Source: Paulinella micropora
Lineage: Eukaryota > Cercozoa > Imbricatea > Euglyphida
Length of the DNA stretch: 64,000 nucleotides
NCBI GenBank assembly: GCA_009731375.1
Contig: BJOX01000186.1
Coordinates: 503,173-567,172 of the forward strand
Direction of reading: 5' to 3'
Shown here: positions 1-7,964 of the stretch, one piece after another
Layout of the letters: each line of letters opens with the position of its first letter
Position numbering within the stretch: the stretch's first letter is position 1
Notes under the pieces: model-generated
What the model saw: the letters and a program-made list of their open reading frames with translations, nothing else
Told to the model about the DNA's origin: nothing
Database searches by the model: none
Translations under genes and position numbers: made by a program

Positions 1-439
1 TTATATTAAAACTTTCCACAAGGTTTTGTGCCAATACTTTAGACTGAACTTTGTATTTCCCTTTGACTCGGCCGGATATAGTCGGTGTAAGCGAAAAAAA
101 GCAGCTGAACTTGAATGAACTCTGGTAGAAAAGTAGCTCCTTGGCACCGAGTGCCAGCATCGTTGCGCCGGCCGCCGCTTGAATCAAGAGGTTATCAGGG
201 TTGGTATTTGCTCTCCCAATATTTTGGTCCTCGACCACTACGATGTCGGCGTTGTGCACTTCCTCGATGGCGTGTAACGTTGCTGACAGCGATTTTGTTT
301 TGAACGAGTCCGTGTCCGTCTGTCCGGCAATGTCAAGCACGCTGGCGTAGGTGACAGTGATGGCGTTGGTGCGGTTGTCCTTTGTGAGCACTACCACTCC
401 AAGATTTCTTAGCCCCGGATCAATAGAACAGATCTTCAT
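1..439 (-). CDS. RuvC-like Holliday-junction resolvase, N-terminal part (runs off left edge)
   Basis: The minus strand is open from an ATG at 439 to the window edge (146 codons). The protein begins MKICSIDPGLRNLG, which is the first catalytic-aspartate strand of the RuvC/RNase H fold (Asp7). A second acidic strand, IVVVEDQN, follows at residues 66-73 (Glu70). This spacing and the ED-Q pattern match the poxvirus A22-type resolvases found across nucleocytoplasmic large DNA viruses. The expected role is cleavage of branched DNA during viral genome replication or packaging. The C-terminal catalytic acids lie outside the window. The gene is co-directional with the surface-protein gene at 492-1676, 52 bp upstream of its start. 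A cellular mitochondrial resolvase is the alternative, but the viral neighbours argue against it. Confidence 0.8.
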   Translation of the reverse strand, partial: MKICSIDPGLRNLGVVVLTKDNRTNAITVTYASVLDIAGQTDTDSFKTKSLSATLHAIEEVHNADIVVVEDQNIGRANTNPDNLLIQAAAGATMLALGAKELLFYQSSFKFSCFFSLTPTISGRVKGKYKVQSKVLAQNLVESFNI

Positions 440-491
440 TTCTTCTCACCCTCTTGTTTTAAATACAAGACGAACTTTCTTTTTTTTTGTA

Positions 492-1676
492 TCACACGTC
501 CTCGTACCAGCTCAAGCTCAGGTGCACGTCTGCCGACCCGGAAGTAGTGCTGGCCGCGATACATAGCACTTCTCCTGGCCCGACGGCGATGTTAAGCCTG
601 CTCAGGTCGAGACTGGCAGAGGCCGAGCCCGTGGCCGACACGACGCACGCGGCCACCGCATTGCCACTAGACACCGTGACGAGGGACGCGGAGTAATCTG
701 TGTTAGAGGCGGCAGCGTCGTGGCTCGCGTAGGTAGGCGCGCTGCCGAACGTGGCTTGTGTGAGCACTCGTAGGATCACGGGCTTGGTGCCCGAGACGGC
801 CGTAGCGGTCAACAAGGTCGGGAACAGCAGGTCGTTGTTAGCGAGGGCGCCAACTAGGCTCTTGTTGCGGATCACTAGCGTGTTACTTTCGGTCGTGCCG
901 ATGGTCTGCACGTTCGTGCGCGCGAAGCTAAGGCCCAGCTGCCTCACGGGGCCTTCGACCAGGACGCCGACGCTGACGGTGCGCACCTGACCTCCCGCAC
1001 CAGTCGTCTTAAGCCTGAACGGTAACGATGCGTTGCTGAGCGAAGGCACCGTGTTGGCGCCCGCGTACTGGATTCGGTGCACCGGGACAGGCACCCCGTC
1101 AGACTGCCTCTCGACCGAGAACGTGACGGCCCCAAACCCTAGGTACTGCATCTGGATCTGAAAAATGTTGCCCTTGGCCCAGTCCTTGCGGTCCATGACG
1201 TCGTCGCCGCCCAGACAGTTGTTCAGGTTCCAGTCTTTCTGGTCGACGTAAGTGTCGACGGTCGCGTTGCGGTGCAGGATCCGCAGCCTGTTGGCTCTGG
1301 TCTGGTCCTGCACAAAGAAAAACCCGTTGTTGTCGTCTCCGAGGCCGGCCATGGCCGAGTTAGCCGCGTTGAATGAGGCGGGGAACAGCGCCGTGAAGCG
1401 GCAGACGAGCCCTTGTCCAGCGCGGTACTTGCAGCGACGGAGCGTCTCGGCCTGCGCGGCGCCGCTGAGCGACAACAGGCCGGCGGCGGTGGTCACGGAG
1501 CCAGAGGTCGCGAACTTGCGCGAGTTCAGGATGCCCGTGTAAGGGAAAGTCTCCTGCACTAGCGGGGTAGACTCCGCGACCTTGTGTTCGCCAAAAGCAG
1601 TGACCATGGAGGGGAGCGGTTTGGTCTCGACCACATCATCCAGGCGCAGGCGCTTGTTGCCGCTGAGTGTCAGCAT
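492..1676 (-). CDS. viral surface/decoration protein, jelly-roll type (394 aa)
   Basis: The ATG at 1676 was chosen because it gives the start MLTLSGNKRLRLDD and lies just inside the divergent spacer shared with the penton-like gene; the frame is open further upstream but would overlap that gene. Residues of about 95-190 carry a block with the pattern GFFFVQDQ...LRILHR...VDTYVDQKDWN...KGNIFQIQMQYLGFGAVTFSVE...VHRIQYAN. I recognise this from structural or fibre proteins of marine large DNA viruses and some phages. The remainder is Ser/Thr/Ala/Val-rich beta sequence with no membrane segment. The N-terminal GNKRLRLD resembles the start of the fibre gene at 7401. Role: probably a virion surface or receptor-facing protein. 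The family assignment is by pattern, without a search. Confidence 0.7.
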   Translation of the reverse strand: MLTLSGNKRLRLDDVVETKPLPSMVTAFGEHKVAESTPLVQETFPYTGILNSRKFATSGSVTTAAGLLSLSGAAQAETLRRCKYRAGQGLVCRFTALFPASFNAANSAMAGLGDDNNGFFFVQDQTRANRLRILHRNATVDTYVDQKDWNLNNCLGGDDVMDRKDWAKGNIFQIQMQYLGFGAVTFSVERQSDGVPVPVHRIQYAGANTVPSLSNASLPFRLKTTGAGGQVRTVSVGVLVEGPVRQLGLSFARTNVQTIGTTESNTLVIRNKSLVGALANNDLLFPTLLTATAVSGTKPVILRVLTQATFGSAPTYASHDAAASNTDYSASLVTVSSGNAVAACVVSATGSASASLDLSRLNIAVGPGEVLCIAASTTSGSADVHLSLSWYEDV

Positions 1677-1728
1677 ATTCTTTTCCTCTTGCACTACACT
1701 AGTGACAACATTTATTTTTTTTTCGGAA
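1677..1728. promoter_or_regulatory. divergent promoter spacer between two structural genes
   Basis: This 52-bp spacer separates the divergent starts at 1676 (minus) and 1729 (plus). It holds a run of nine T at 1715-1723 next to the plus-strand ATG. It must contain both promoters if each gene is transcribed on its own. No experimentally defined motif is recognised. Confidence 0.4.
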
Positions 1729-2559
1729 ATGAGCGGCCTGCGCAACATTTCAGAGATGAACATCCTGGTCCGCAGCAAGGACCGCGACCGGATACAAGGG
1801 GCGGGCGATTCGGCCGAGTTCCGGCTGTCGCTGTCGCAAGCGATCCAAGGGAAATACAAGTTAATCTGGGCGACGATCCCGAACGCGACGTACAACATCA
1901 ACTCCAAGAACAACAAGCTCTACTTAAACTCCTTTGACACGGGCGACGTGACGATCACGATTCCAAGCCAGAACTATACAGGCGAAACTTTGGCCGACAC
2001 GCTGCAGTCGGTTTTAATCAACGAGGGCTTTGTACAGGTAGGACAGTCGATCGGCGTTCAGTATCTCGACACCAAGCTCAAGCTACAGTTCACGCTGTCT
2101 GCGTTAGCAGAGTTCAATATCTACACCAAGAAGGGCGAGGACAGCGCACATGCCGTGCTAGGCGTCCCAACTTCTGCTCAATACGAGGTCTTTGTGGCGA
2201 AACCGGGCCAGGCCACTATCTTGCCGCAAGTCGTGGCGTTAGGCCTGCCGACATCGCTAGGCATCAAGATCAAGGAATGCTCAAGTCTGGCGTACTCGAC
2301 GGGCGGCAACTACGAGGAAGTGTCGCTGACGGGCGTGGTCTCGCGCGGCACGAAAGTGCAGTCGGGCAGCCTGATCATTCCTTTCCTGGCCTCGTCGGGT
2401 GGCTACCAGTCGTCGGCACAGGACCGGCACGACCAGTACGTGGTGTTTCCGACGCTGACGAAGTACTTGCACATGCAGGTGTGCAATCCTGACACCAGGG
2501 ACAAGGTGGACTTGAACGGGGCGGACTGGGAGATGCTGCTGTCAAAATTCGGTTGTTGA
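1729..2559 (+). CDS. penton / minor capsid protein-like (276 aa)
   Basis: The start at 1729 follows the T-rich spacer and gives MSGLRNISEMNILVRSKDRD; the frame is open upstream, but that part overlaps the opposite gene. The N-terminal region, with R-S-K-D-R followed by FRLSLSQAIQGKYKLIWATIPNT-like strands, then NNKLYL and IPSQNYTGETLADTLQ, is the typical beginning of single jelly-roll penton or minor-capsid proteins of large DNA viruses and polinton-like viruses: a strand for each capsid edge, then a sentence-like YT--TLA-L motif. No signal peptide or membrane helix is present. It is expected to form pentameric capsid vertices together with a double jelly-roll major capsid protein, which is not in this window. 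It faces the surface-protein gene across a 52-bp divergent spacer. Confidence 0.7.
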   Translation: MSGLRNISEMNILVRSKDRDRIQGAGDSAEFRLSLSQAIQGKYKLIWATIPNATYNINSKNNKLYLNSFDTGDVTITIPSQNYTGETLADTLQSVLINEGFVQVGQSIGVQYLDTKLKLQFTLSALAEFNIYTKKGEDSAHAVLGVPTSAQYEVFVAKPGQATILPQVVALGLPTSLGIKIKECSSLAYSTGGNYEEVSLTGVVSRGTKVQSGSLIIPFLASSGGYQSSAQDRHDQYVVFPTLTKYLHMQVCNPDTRDKVDLNGADWEMLLSKFGC

Positions 2560-2589
2560 TCGAGTGGCCGCCGGCCCAGCAATCGCACA

Positions 2590-2597
2590 TTTTTTTT
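2590..2597 (+). terminator. T8 run downstream of the penton-like gene
   Basis: Eight T in the sense strand lie 31 bases after the stop at 2559 and 34 bases before the next ATG. Runs of seven or more T act as transcript 3' end signals in some large DNA viruses (African swine fever virus). Assignment here is by analogy only. Confidence 0.3.
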
Positions 2598-2630
2598 AAA
2601 TCTTGCAGTTTCCCACCACCAAAAGTAAAG

Positions 2631-3014
2631 ATGGACGAGGATAAAATCCTGGCGATGCGGTCGCAGTCGAGCGAGAATCATGACTCGGACGACAGCGACG
2701 TCAAGCGGGAGGAAGAGAAGTGGTCTTCGAGGCACGAGTCTTATTTTGCCAGTGTAGTGGACGAGTGCGCCCTGCACGCGAGATTAAACAACTCGGCAGG
2801 CTACTACTACTACAACCGCTTTCTGTTATTTGGCTTGTTGGCCACTATCGTGCCGGCGATCTGTTCGATTATCGTGGGAAATTTCGGCTTCAAGGCGTGC
2901 GGAGCAGGCCGGACGGGCTACGATTTGGTCAGCGTCACATGTTTGATCTTGGTAGCCATCATCTCGGGCACCAACAGCTTTTTCAACTTTGGGCCTTCAC
3001 CAGCTCCCAGATGA
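2631..3014 (+). CDS. SLATT-like two-helix membrane protein (127 aa)
   Basis: The ATG at 2631 is the first one after the T8 run. Residues 1-40 are acidic and charged (MDEDKILAMRSQSSENHDSD). A Tyr-rich stretch, GYYYYNRF, leads into a first membrane helix at about residues 63-86 (LLFGLLATIVPAICSIIVG), followed by a second helix at about 100-120 (VSVTCLILVAIISGTNSFFN). This arrangement, with a YYxNR entry and an FNFG exit, resembles SLATT/DUF4231 proteins, which also occur in large DNA viruses. The usual W-x-x-Y-R tail after FNF is absent; instead the frame ends in PSPAPR. Its last 32 bases overlap the opposite gene at 2983. Function is unknown; a membrane-associated or virion-membrane role is inferred. 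Confidence 0.6.
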   Translation: MDEDKILAMRSQSSENHDSDDSDVKREEEKWSSRHESYFASVVDECALHARLNNSAGYYYYNRFLLFGLLATIVPAICSIIVGNFGFKACGAGRTGYDLVSVTCLILVAIISGTNSFFNFGPSPAPR

Positions 3015-3267
3015 CGTCGACCACGGGCGGGATCAGCTTGTCCACGTCCACGAGCACAGAAATTAGGATCTGCTTCTTCTCCTCGCCTGTATGATTAGTA
3101 TATAGGGCCAAGTACTTGACCTCGTGAACAATTAACGCCGGCACTGACTGCCAGCTGAAGTCGCTGTAGCTGCGCTTGAGCTCGAGTGCGAGCTCGTGCG
3201 AGGTTACGGTGATGGACTCTGGTGACGAGGGCATCAGCCGTTGTTCGGTCTTGCGTCTTTGCAACAT
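2983..3267 (-). CDS. small conserved-looking viral protein (94 aa)
   Basis: The ATG at 3267 opens a 94-residue protein that ends in a hydrophobic helix, VDVDKLIPPVVDVIWELVKA. A D-x-IPP-V-D-x-I-x-x-L pattern at the C-terminus is familiar from small uncharacterised proteins of large DNA viruses. No catalytic motif is visible. It overlaps the end of the SLATT-like gene tail-to-tail by 32 bp and starts 116 bp from the reductase gene, in divergent orientation, so both starts share one spacer (3268-3383). Confidence 0.5.
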   Translation of the reverse strand: MLQRRKTEQRLMPSSPESITVTSHELALELKRSYSDFSWQSVPALIVHEVKYLALYTNHTGEEKKQILISVLVDVDKLIPPVVDVIWELVKAQS

Positions 3268-3383
3268 AGTTAGTCTTTGTTTCTGTTGTGCGCGATAAGA
3301 AAAAAATATATCCTCTTTTCCCTTTTAGTATTAAAAAGAGAGTGAATGGCCTTACTGAAACTGGACAACCGGCAGCTGAACGA

Positions 3384-4361
3384 ATGGACACTGAAGAAAA
3401 ACTGCTCGTTCCGGAAGAATGGCGATTTTGTCTCTTCCCGATACGGCGTCCACAGTTGTATTCATTCTATGAAGCTTCCCTGCGCTCGTTCTGGACGGCA
3501 GATGAGCTAGACCTGAGCCGGGAACAGGCCGATTTCAAGAAACTGAATGTAGACGAACAGCATTTTATTAAGATGGTGCTAGGCTTTTTCGCCTCGAGCG
3601 ACGGCATCATCCAAGAAAACCTGGCCGCTAATTTTTTGGCCGAAGTGCAATATTCTGAAGCTAGGCTTTTTTATTCTTACCAGATCTTTAACGAGGCCGA
3701 ACACTCGCGGACCTACAGCCTGTTGATCGACACGATCATCAGCGACCAGCAAGAAAAGGACAAGCTGTTCAATGCGATCACGCAGGTCCCGACCGTCGCC
3801 CAAAAAGCGAAGTGGGCGCTGCAGGGGCTCAGCCCGGCCCGATCTTCGTTTGCCGAGCGGCTGGTGGCGTTCGCTTGCGTTGAACTTGTCCAGTTCGCCT
3901 CTTCTTTCGCCTCCATCTTTTGGCTGAAACAAAAGCACCCGGGCCTGCTGCAGGGCCTGTGCACCAGCAACGAGTTTATTGCGCGGGACGAGACACAGCA
4001 CGGCCTGTTCGCGTGCCACTTGTACAAGCACCACGTGTCGAACAAGCTGCAGATGTCGCGCATTTTCCAGATCGTCGCTGGCTGTGTCGAGGTCGAACGG
4101 AGGTTCATCAGCGAGTCGCTGCCGGTGGCCTTGCTGGGCCTGAACGCGACGCTGATGGAGCGGTACGTCAAGTTTGTGGCGGACGGCCTGCTGCAGAACT
4201 TGGGCCTGAGCGAAAAGCTGTATGGGGTGGCCAAGTGCCCTCTGCCCTTCATGGAGCAGCTAGGCGTGGTAGGCAAGACCAACTTTTTTGAGAAGAGAGT
4301 GAGCGAGTACACGCGGGCGCCGGCCAAGGAGCCGGAATGGGGCCTAGACCAGGACTTCTAG
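3384..4361 (+). CDS. nrdB: ribonucleotide reductase small subunit (class I R2)
   Basis: This 325-residue protein would supply the radical for reducing ribonucleotides to deoxyribonucleotides, together with a large R1 subunit that is not in the window. All six metal ligands can be placed: Asp73 (SSDGII), Glu104 and His107 (E-A-E-H), Glu167 (ACVELVQF), Glu203 and His206 (RDETQH). The radical tyrosine is Tyr111 (HSRTYSLLID). The N-terminus has the usual RFxLFPI...FWTADELDLS block. The C-terminus ends WGLDQDF, the kind of tail that docks into R1. The ATG at 3384 is the only in-frame ATG that gives a normal R2 start. No introns are present. Virus-encoded R2 is common among large DNA viruses and raises dNTP supply in the infected cell. 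The stop overlaps the opposite gene's stop by 4 bp. Confidence 0.95.
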   Translation: MDTEEKLLVPEEWRFCLFPIRRPQLYSFYEASLRSFWTADELDLSREQADFKKLNVDEQHFIKMVLGFFASSDGIIQENLAANFLAEVQYSEARLFYSYQIFNEAEHSRTYSLLIDTIISDQQEKDKLFNAITQVPTVAQKAKWALQGLSPARSSFAERLVAFACVELVQFASSFASIFWLKQKHPGLLQGLCTSNEFIARDETQHGLFACHLYKHHVSNKLQMSRIFQIVAGCVEVERRFISESLPVALLGLNATLMERYVKFVADGLLQNLGLSEKLYGVAKCPLPFMEQLGVVGKTNFFEKRVSEYTRAPAKEPEWGLDQDF

Positions 4362-4639
4362 CCATTGATCGTGTCAGGCATCTCTACGACCGTCTCTTCT
4401 AGTGCCATTTCGGCCTCGACGGCCGCGTGGGCGGCAGACTCGGCGGCCGCCTCCGCCTCCTCTTCTTGCTGGATCAACTGCTTGATCTGCAGGCGTGTCT
4501 CCCTGCAACTACAGACCTTTTCACAGAGCGCGATCTGCAGCTGTAACTTCTCTCGTTCTACGGCCAGGATCCGGCGGCGGGCTAGGCACGTGGCCAGCTC
4601 GTTCTCGTTCTCGGCTAGTGCTTGTCGCAACGCGTCCAT
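4358..4639 (-). CDS. coiled-coil protein (93 aa)
   Basis: The ATG at 4639 follows an AT-rich spacer. Residues 1-60 show heptad-like charged repeats (LRQALAENENELATCLARR, EREKLQLQIALCEKV), followed by an Ala/Glu-rich acidic tail (EEEAEAAAESAAHAAVEAE). A parallel coiled coil is likely. Four cysteines, including CSC at about residues 44-46, could form disulfides. The gene converges on the reductase gene with a 4-bp overlap. No family is recognised; a small virion or scaffold protein is possible. Confidence 0.5.
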   Translation of the reverse strand: MDALRQALAENENELATCLARRRILAVEREKLQLQIALCEKVCSCRETRLQIKQLIQQEEEAEAAAESAAHAAVEAEMALEETVVEMPDTING

Positions 4640-4682
4640 TTCTTTTTTTAATTAAAAAATACAGACTCGAAAGAAAAAAAAA
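4640..4682. promoter_or_regulatory. AT-rich spacer with T7 and A9 runs
   Basis: This 43-bp spacer lies between the start of the coiled-coil gene (4639) and the stop of the fibre gene (4683), both on the minus strand. It carries nine A at 4674-4682, which is T9 in the fibre-gene sense directly after its stop. It also carries T7 at 4643-4649, next to the coiled-coil ATG. It therefore probably combines the 3' end of one transcript and the promoter of the next. Confidence 0.4.
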
Positions 4683-7401
4683 TTAGCCCGGGATCTCCGT
4701 AATGGCCACTCTGCCTCTTGAATACACGGTTGAACCGCCGACGACAAGGCTCCACGTGACACCGCCTTGCGTGTCGCCAAAGGCTTCGAACCAGATATAC
4801 TCATTTGCAGCCACTTCCATGATGCCCGACAGGCTGGGCGAAGCGAACCGTCCGTTGCCATAGAGCCCATGGGCGGTAGTTGTCGCCTGAAAATTGGCTT
4901 CTGTCTGCTGTACGCCGGTGCTTGAGGCGGGTCTCACTGCATTCCTTTCGACCCAGACATCGTAATAGGCGCCACTGGTCGGCGGGTTGTTGGTAGCCGC
5001 TGCCGAAGTAATAGACTTGAACGAGGCAGTGACCAGCCATTTCCTGGGCATACCGGACGTGTTCTGCCAGGTCGTGAAGCCGTTGGCATGGCTTACGGTG
5101 ATGTTGCCGTACACGGGCGCCAGCCTCACTACGCCATCGACCGGGATCTTCCTGCCAGCTCCGCTATTAACAGTGACGGCCGTGTCACTCGTCAGCCAGT
5201 GGCCACGGTCCCACGTGTCTAATTCAAACTCGCCGAGGTCGTTGATTTGGAGCACGCGGTCCGTGCCGGCGGAGGGCAGCGCGGTCGGCAGCTTCAGCGT
5301 GTTTTTGCTGCACATGAGCGAATCCACGCCCGTGAGGCCAGTGGCATTGACCGACACTCCCTCAGACTCAACGACGGGCGCAAAGGTCCCCACGACGGAC
5401 GCGGCACTCGAATGTACCGAAGTGACAATAAACCTGTGGTAGTAATAGAACGCGGTCGAAGCGGGCGCGCTCGAGTTCAGGGTCTGTGACGTCGTGGTAA
5501 ACGAGAAGTTACCGGACCAGACCAGTGTCCAGGTACTGCCATTGTCCGACCCCGCCAACGTGAAGCTTTTGGTTGAGGTACTGAGAGTAACTCCGTTGGT
5601 CAACGCGAAGCTCGTGATCCTGTACCGGCGCCGCTGGTGCTGGAGCGTAAAGTACTCGCCGTACACGTTGCTGCCGCCTACGTTGGTAACGGCGTTGTTG
5701 GTTGTGTTGATACTCCCGTCCGAGTTGTAGTTGCCGAGGCTAGTCCAGCCATTGGCAGCGACACCATCGAAAACTCTCCAGCTCTCCTGGCTTACTTGTG
5801 CGGAAGAGTGGCTGAGCACCCAGTTAGGGTCCGTGGTAGGCGTATAGGCCGACATGGAAGTCCAGGTCGGCAGCGCCACCGAGCCAGAAGTCACGACCGT
5901 GGTGGAAGTGCTCTGGGTCACCATCTGTCCTGCAGAAGTCAGGCTCAGAACGGCGGTCTGGGCCGGCGTGGAGGCTGACAACAACGAGCTGGCCGCCCCT
6001 GTCGCTAGCTGGCCGCTGGAATCAAGGCTCACTAACGCAGTGCTACCAGGCAGGGCGGTCGGTAGCTTGAGTGCAGAGGAGCCAGAAGCCGGAGCGGAAA
6101 GCGTGCTGGTGCCTCCCGCCCCGCTGAGAGACAGTGAGCTGGCCGCCCCTGTCGCGAGCTGGCCTCCCGAGTCCACTGTCACTAACGAAGTGCTGCCAGG
6201 CAGCGAACTCGGTATCTTTAGCGACGAAGCGCCCAGCGCCCCGGCCGGTGTTAGCGACACCAGCGACGTCGCCGCTGGAGGGTCCGTGTTGATTGTCAGC
6301 GCGGTCAGGAAGCATGTGTTGGTCGCGGTGCTGGCAGCGAGAGTAAGCGAGGCGGACTCTGGCACGAACGTCGGCACAAGGCCACCGATCTGGCAGCTGG
6401 AAGTCACGACGGCTTGAAGCTGTTCGAACACGAGCTTGTGGTACTTGTAAGCGCTGTTGCCAGCAGAAGGGGTCAGAGTGTTCAGTGTGTACCAGCCCCC
6501 TGCCAGACCGGTAAAACGGTTCAGGTCGACATAGGTTGTGTCGTTATCGGAGCCCTGGAGCAACACCTGCTTGGGTGCCAGATTGCCGGTGAGGTTATTC
6601 GCGTTCCATAGGGCAATGGAGGACAGGCGGTGCTTGCGCGGGTTGAATATCTTAACCCACTCGCTGCCTACGCCGTTGACATAAGTGTTAACACCGGAGG
6701 CCCAGTAAGAAAAGGCGTCGTTCAGCACAATCCTGTCTACCCGGTAGTCGGAGTTGGCGTTTGAGGTAGAAGACGACAGGGTCCACGAATTCGCGGTCGC
6801 CAAAGTGTTTGAAACGGTTGTCCAGCTGCTGTAGGCGGTCGGCCAGACTGGTCCTGTCACTTCGGTCGTCGGTTGCTGTGTNNNNNNNNNNTGTGTGCCC
6901 GAGCTGGCCACTGGCGCCGATAGTCACTAGTGACGTGCTGCTTGGTAGAGCGGTCGGCAGCCTGAGCGAAGAAGAACCAGAAGTCGGAGCGGAAAGCGTG
7001 CTGTCGCCGCCTGCCCCCGTCAGCTTGAGCGTCGACGAGTTCACGAGATTCGCGAGCGACACTTGGTGCGGATTATTATAGTCACTCGCGTGCGAGTTGA
7101 AGGCTGTAGTGGTGGGAGCTCCGACTTGGGCGGCCGTGACTTGGTGGGGGTTGCTGTAGTTCGTCGTGTGTGAGTTAAAGGCTGTGGTGGTAGGAGCTCC
7201 GACTTGGGAGGCAGTGACTTGGTGAGGGTTGGCGTAGTCTGTCACATGACTGCCGAGGCCCGGCGCGCCATCACTCGCCCATCTCACGCCCCCGTCGCCG
7301 TCCGAGACGAGGACGTTGCCGTTCTGTCCGGCCCCAGGCAGCACAAAAGAGTCAGTCGAACCATCGAGCCGGCGGCGCTTGTTACCCCGGCCAGAGTCCA
7401 T
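4683..7401 (-). CDS. large modular fibre protein (interrupted by a 10-N gap at 6882-6891)
   Basis: Two open segments, 7401-6892 (170 codons) and 6881-4683 (732 residues plus stop), sit on either side of the gap and differ in frame because the gap size is nominal; I read them as one gene. The order is as follows. First comes a basic start, GNKRRRLDG. Then there are three NPHQVT-type trimeric-fibre repeats (about residues 50-110), then LPTALPxSTSLV repeats that recur four times. Two galactose-binding/discoidin-like blocks (LLQGSDNDTTY and FTLAGSDNGSTWTLVWSG) follow. Last is a C-terminal C1q/TNF-like beta head ending in IWFEAFGDTQGGVTW. This is the architecture of a trimeric receptor-binding fibre. 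Target: probably cell-surface glycans (inference). The T9 after the stop may end the transcript. Confidence 0.7.
6882..6891. other. assembly gap (10 N) inside the fibre gene
   Basis: Ten N of nominal size. The reading frame changes across it, so true missing length is not 10. Confidence 0.95.
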
Positions 7402-7424
7402 TTATTTTACTAACTCAACAAGAG

Positions 7425-7432
7425 AAAAAAAA
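7425..7432 (-). terminator. T8 run (minus sense) after the small Cys protein gene
   Basis: Eight A on the plus strand, hence T8 in the sense of the gene ending at 7446, 14 bases downstream of its stop. It also lies in the fibre gene's upstream spacer (7402-7445). Same kind of signal as at 4674-4682; analogy-based. Confidence 0.3.
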
Positions 7433-7445
7433 GTTTTTAATTATT

Positions 7446-7664
7446 TTACAGAATCTCGTCAAGAAAATTGTCGACGAAGCGCACGCGTTCTTCCCAGGTA
7501 TCTCCGCCCGGAACGTCTTGCGCGGGGTTGATACAGGCGCCGTCACCGTAAGGTCGGCACACAAGCGATGCTAAGTCCCGAGGATCGCCTCTTTTCCCTG
7601 TCCCCGACCAGTACAGCTGGCCTTCGAAAAAGCAGGCGCCACAGGTAGGACAGACGGCCAACAT
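7446..7664 (-). CDS. small Cys-motif protein (72 aa)
   Basis: The protein opens MLAVCPTCGACFFEGQLYWS. A CPTCG knuckle plus Cys11, and later VCRPYGDGACINP, give five cysteines that could bind one zinc. The end, PGGDTWEERVRFVDNFLDEI, is an amphipathic helix. The pattern of a CPxCG start, a YWSGTGK stretch and GGDTWEER resembles short uncharacterised proteins in viral and bacterial genomes, but I cannot name a family. It is the last gene of the viral-type block and lies 300 bp from the first eukaryotic-type repeat with no gap between. Confidence 0.55.
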   Translation of the reverse strand: MLAVCPTCGACFFEGQLYWSGTGKRGDPRDLASLVCRPYGDGACINPAQDVPGGDTWEERVRFVDNFLDEIL

Positions 7665-7964
7665 GGTTAGTCTTCTTCGTGAGTGTAATAAGCTCGTAGC
7701 CTAAATACTTCTTTTTCCTTTTGTGCGACTGATCTCTGTTTCCTCTTATTGTTTGTTTTCTCGCCACACAAAGGATAAGCGTCGGGCACTGGCATGTTGT
7801 ACTCTTTATAGACAAAGAAGAATTTTTTTTAGTCTCAGTCACTTTTCTAGTATAACAACCACTTTTCCCCCGGACCAAAGGTCGCCAATGGGGGGCGCTC
7901 GCCACCCTCTCCGCCCTCGCAGCCCTCCCAACCCCCCTACTGCTAAAGCCTTAACCTGCCTTCT
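7665..7964. other. spacer between viral block and hairpin array
   Basis: No gene is recognised. It is pyrimidine-rich near 7710-7760 and C-rich near 7900-7940. It joins the viral-type genes to the repeat region without Ns, so the junction is a genuine assembled sequence. Confidence 0.6.

Noticed and set aside
6881-6892. Two separate fibre genes on either side of the gap
   Set aside because: The same LPTALPxSTSLV repeat continues on both sides and the right part has no start of its own, so one gap-broken gene is simpler.
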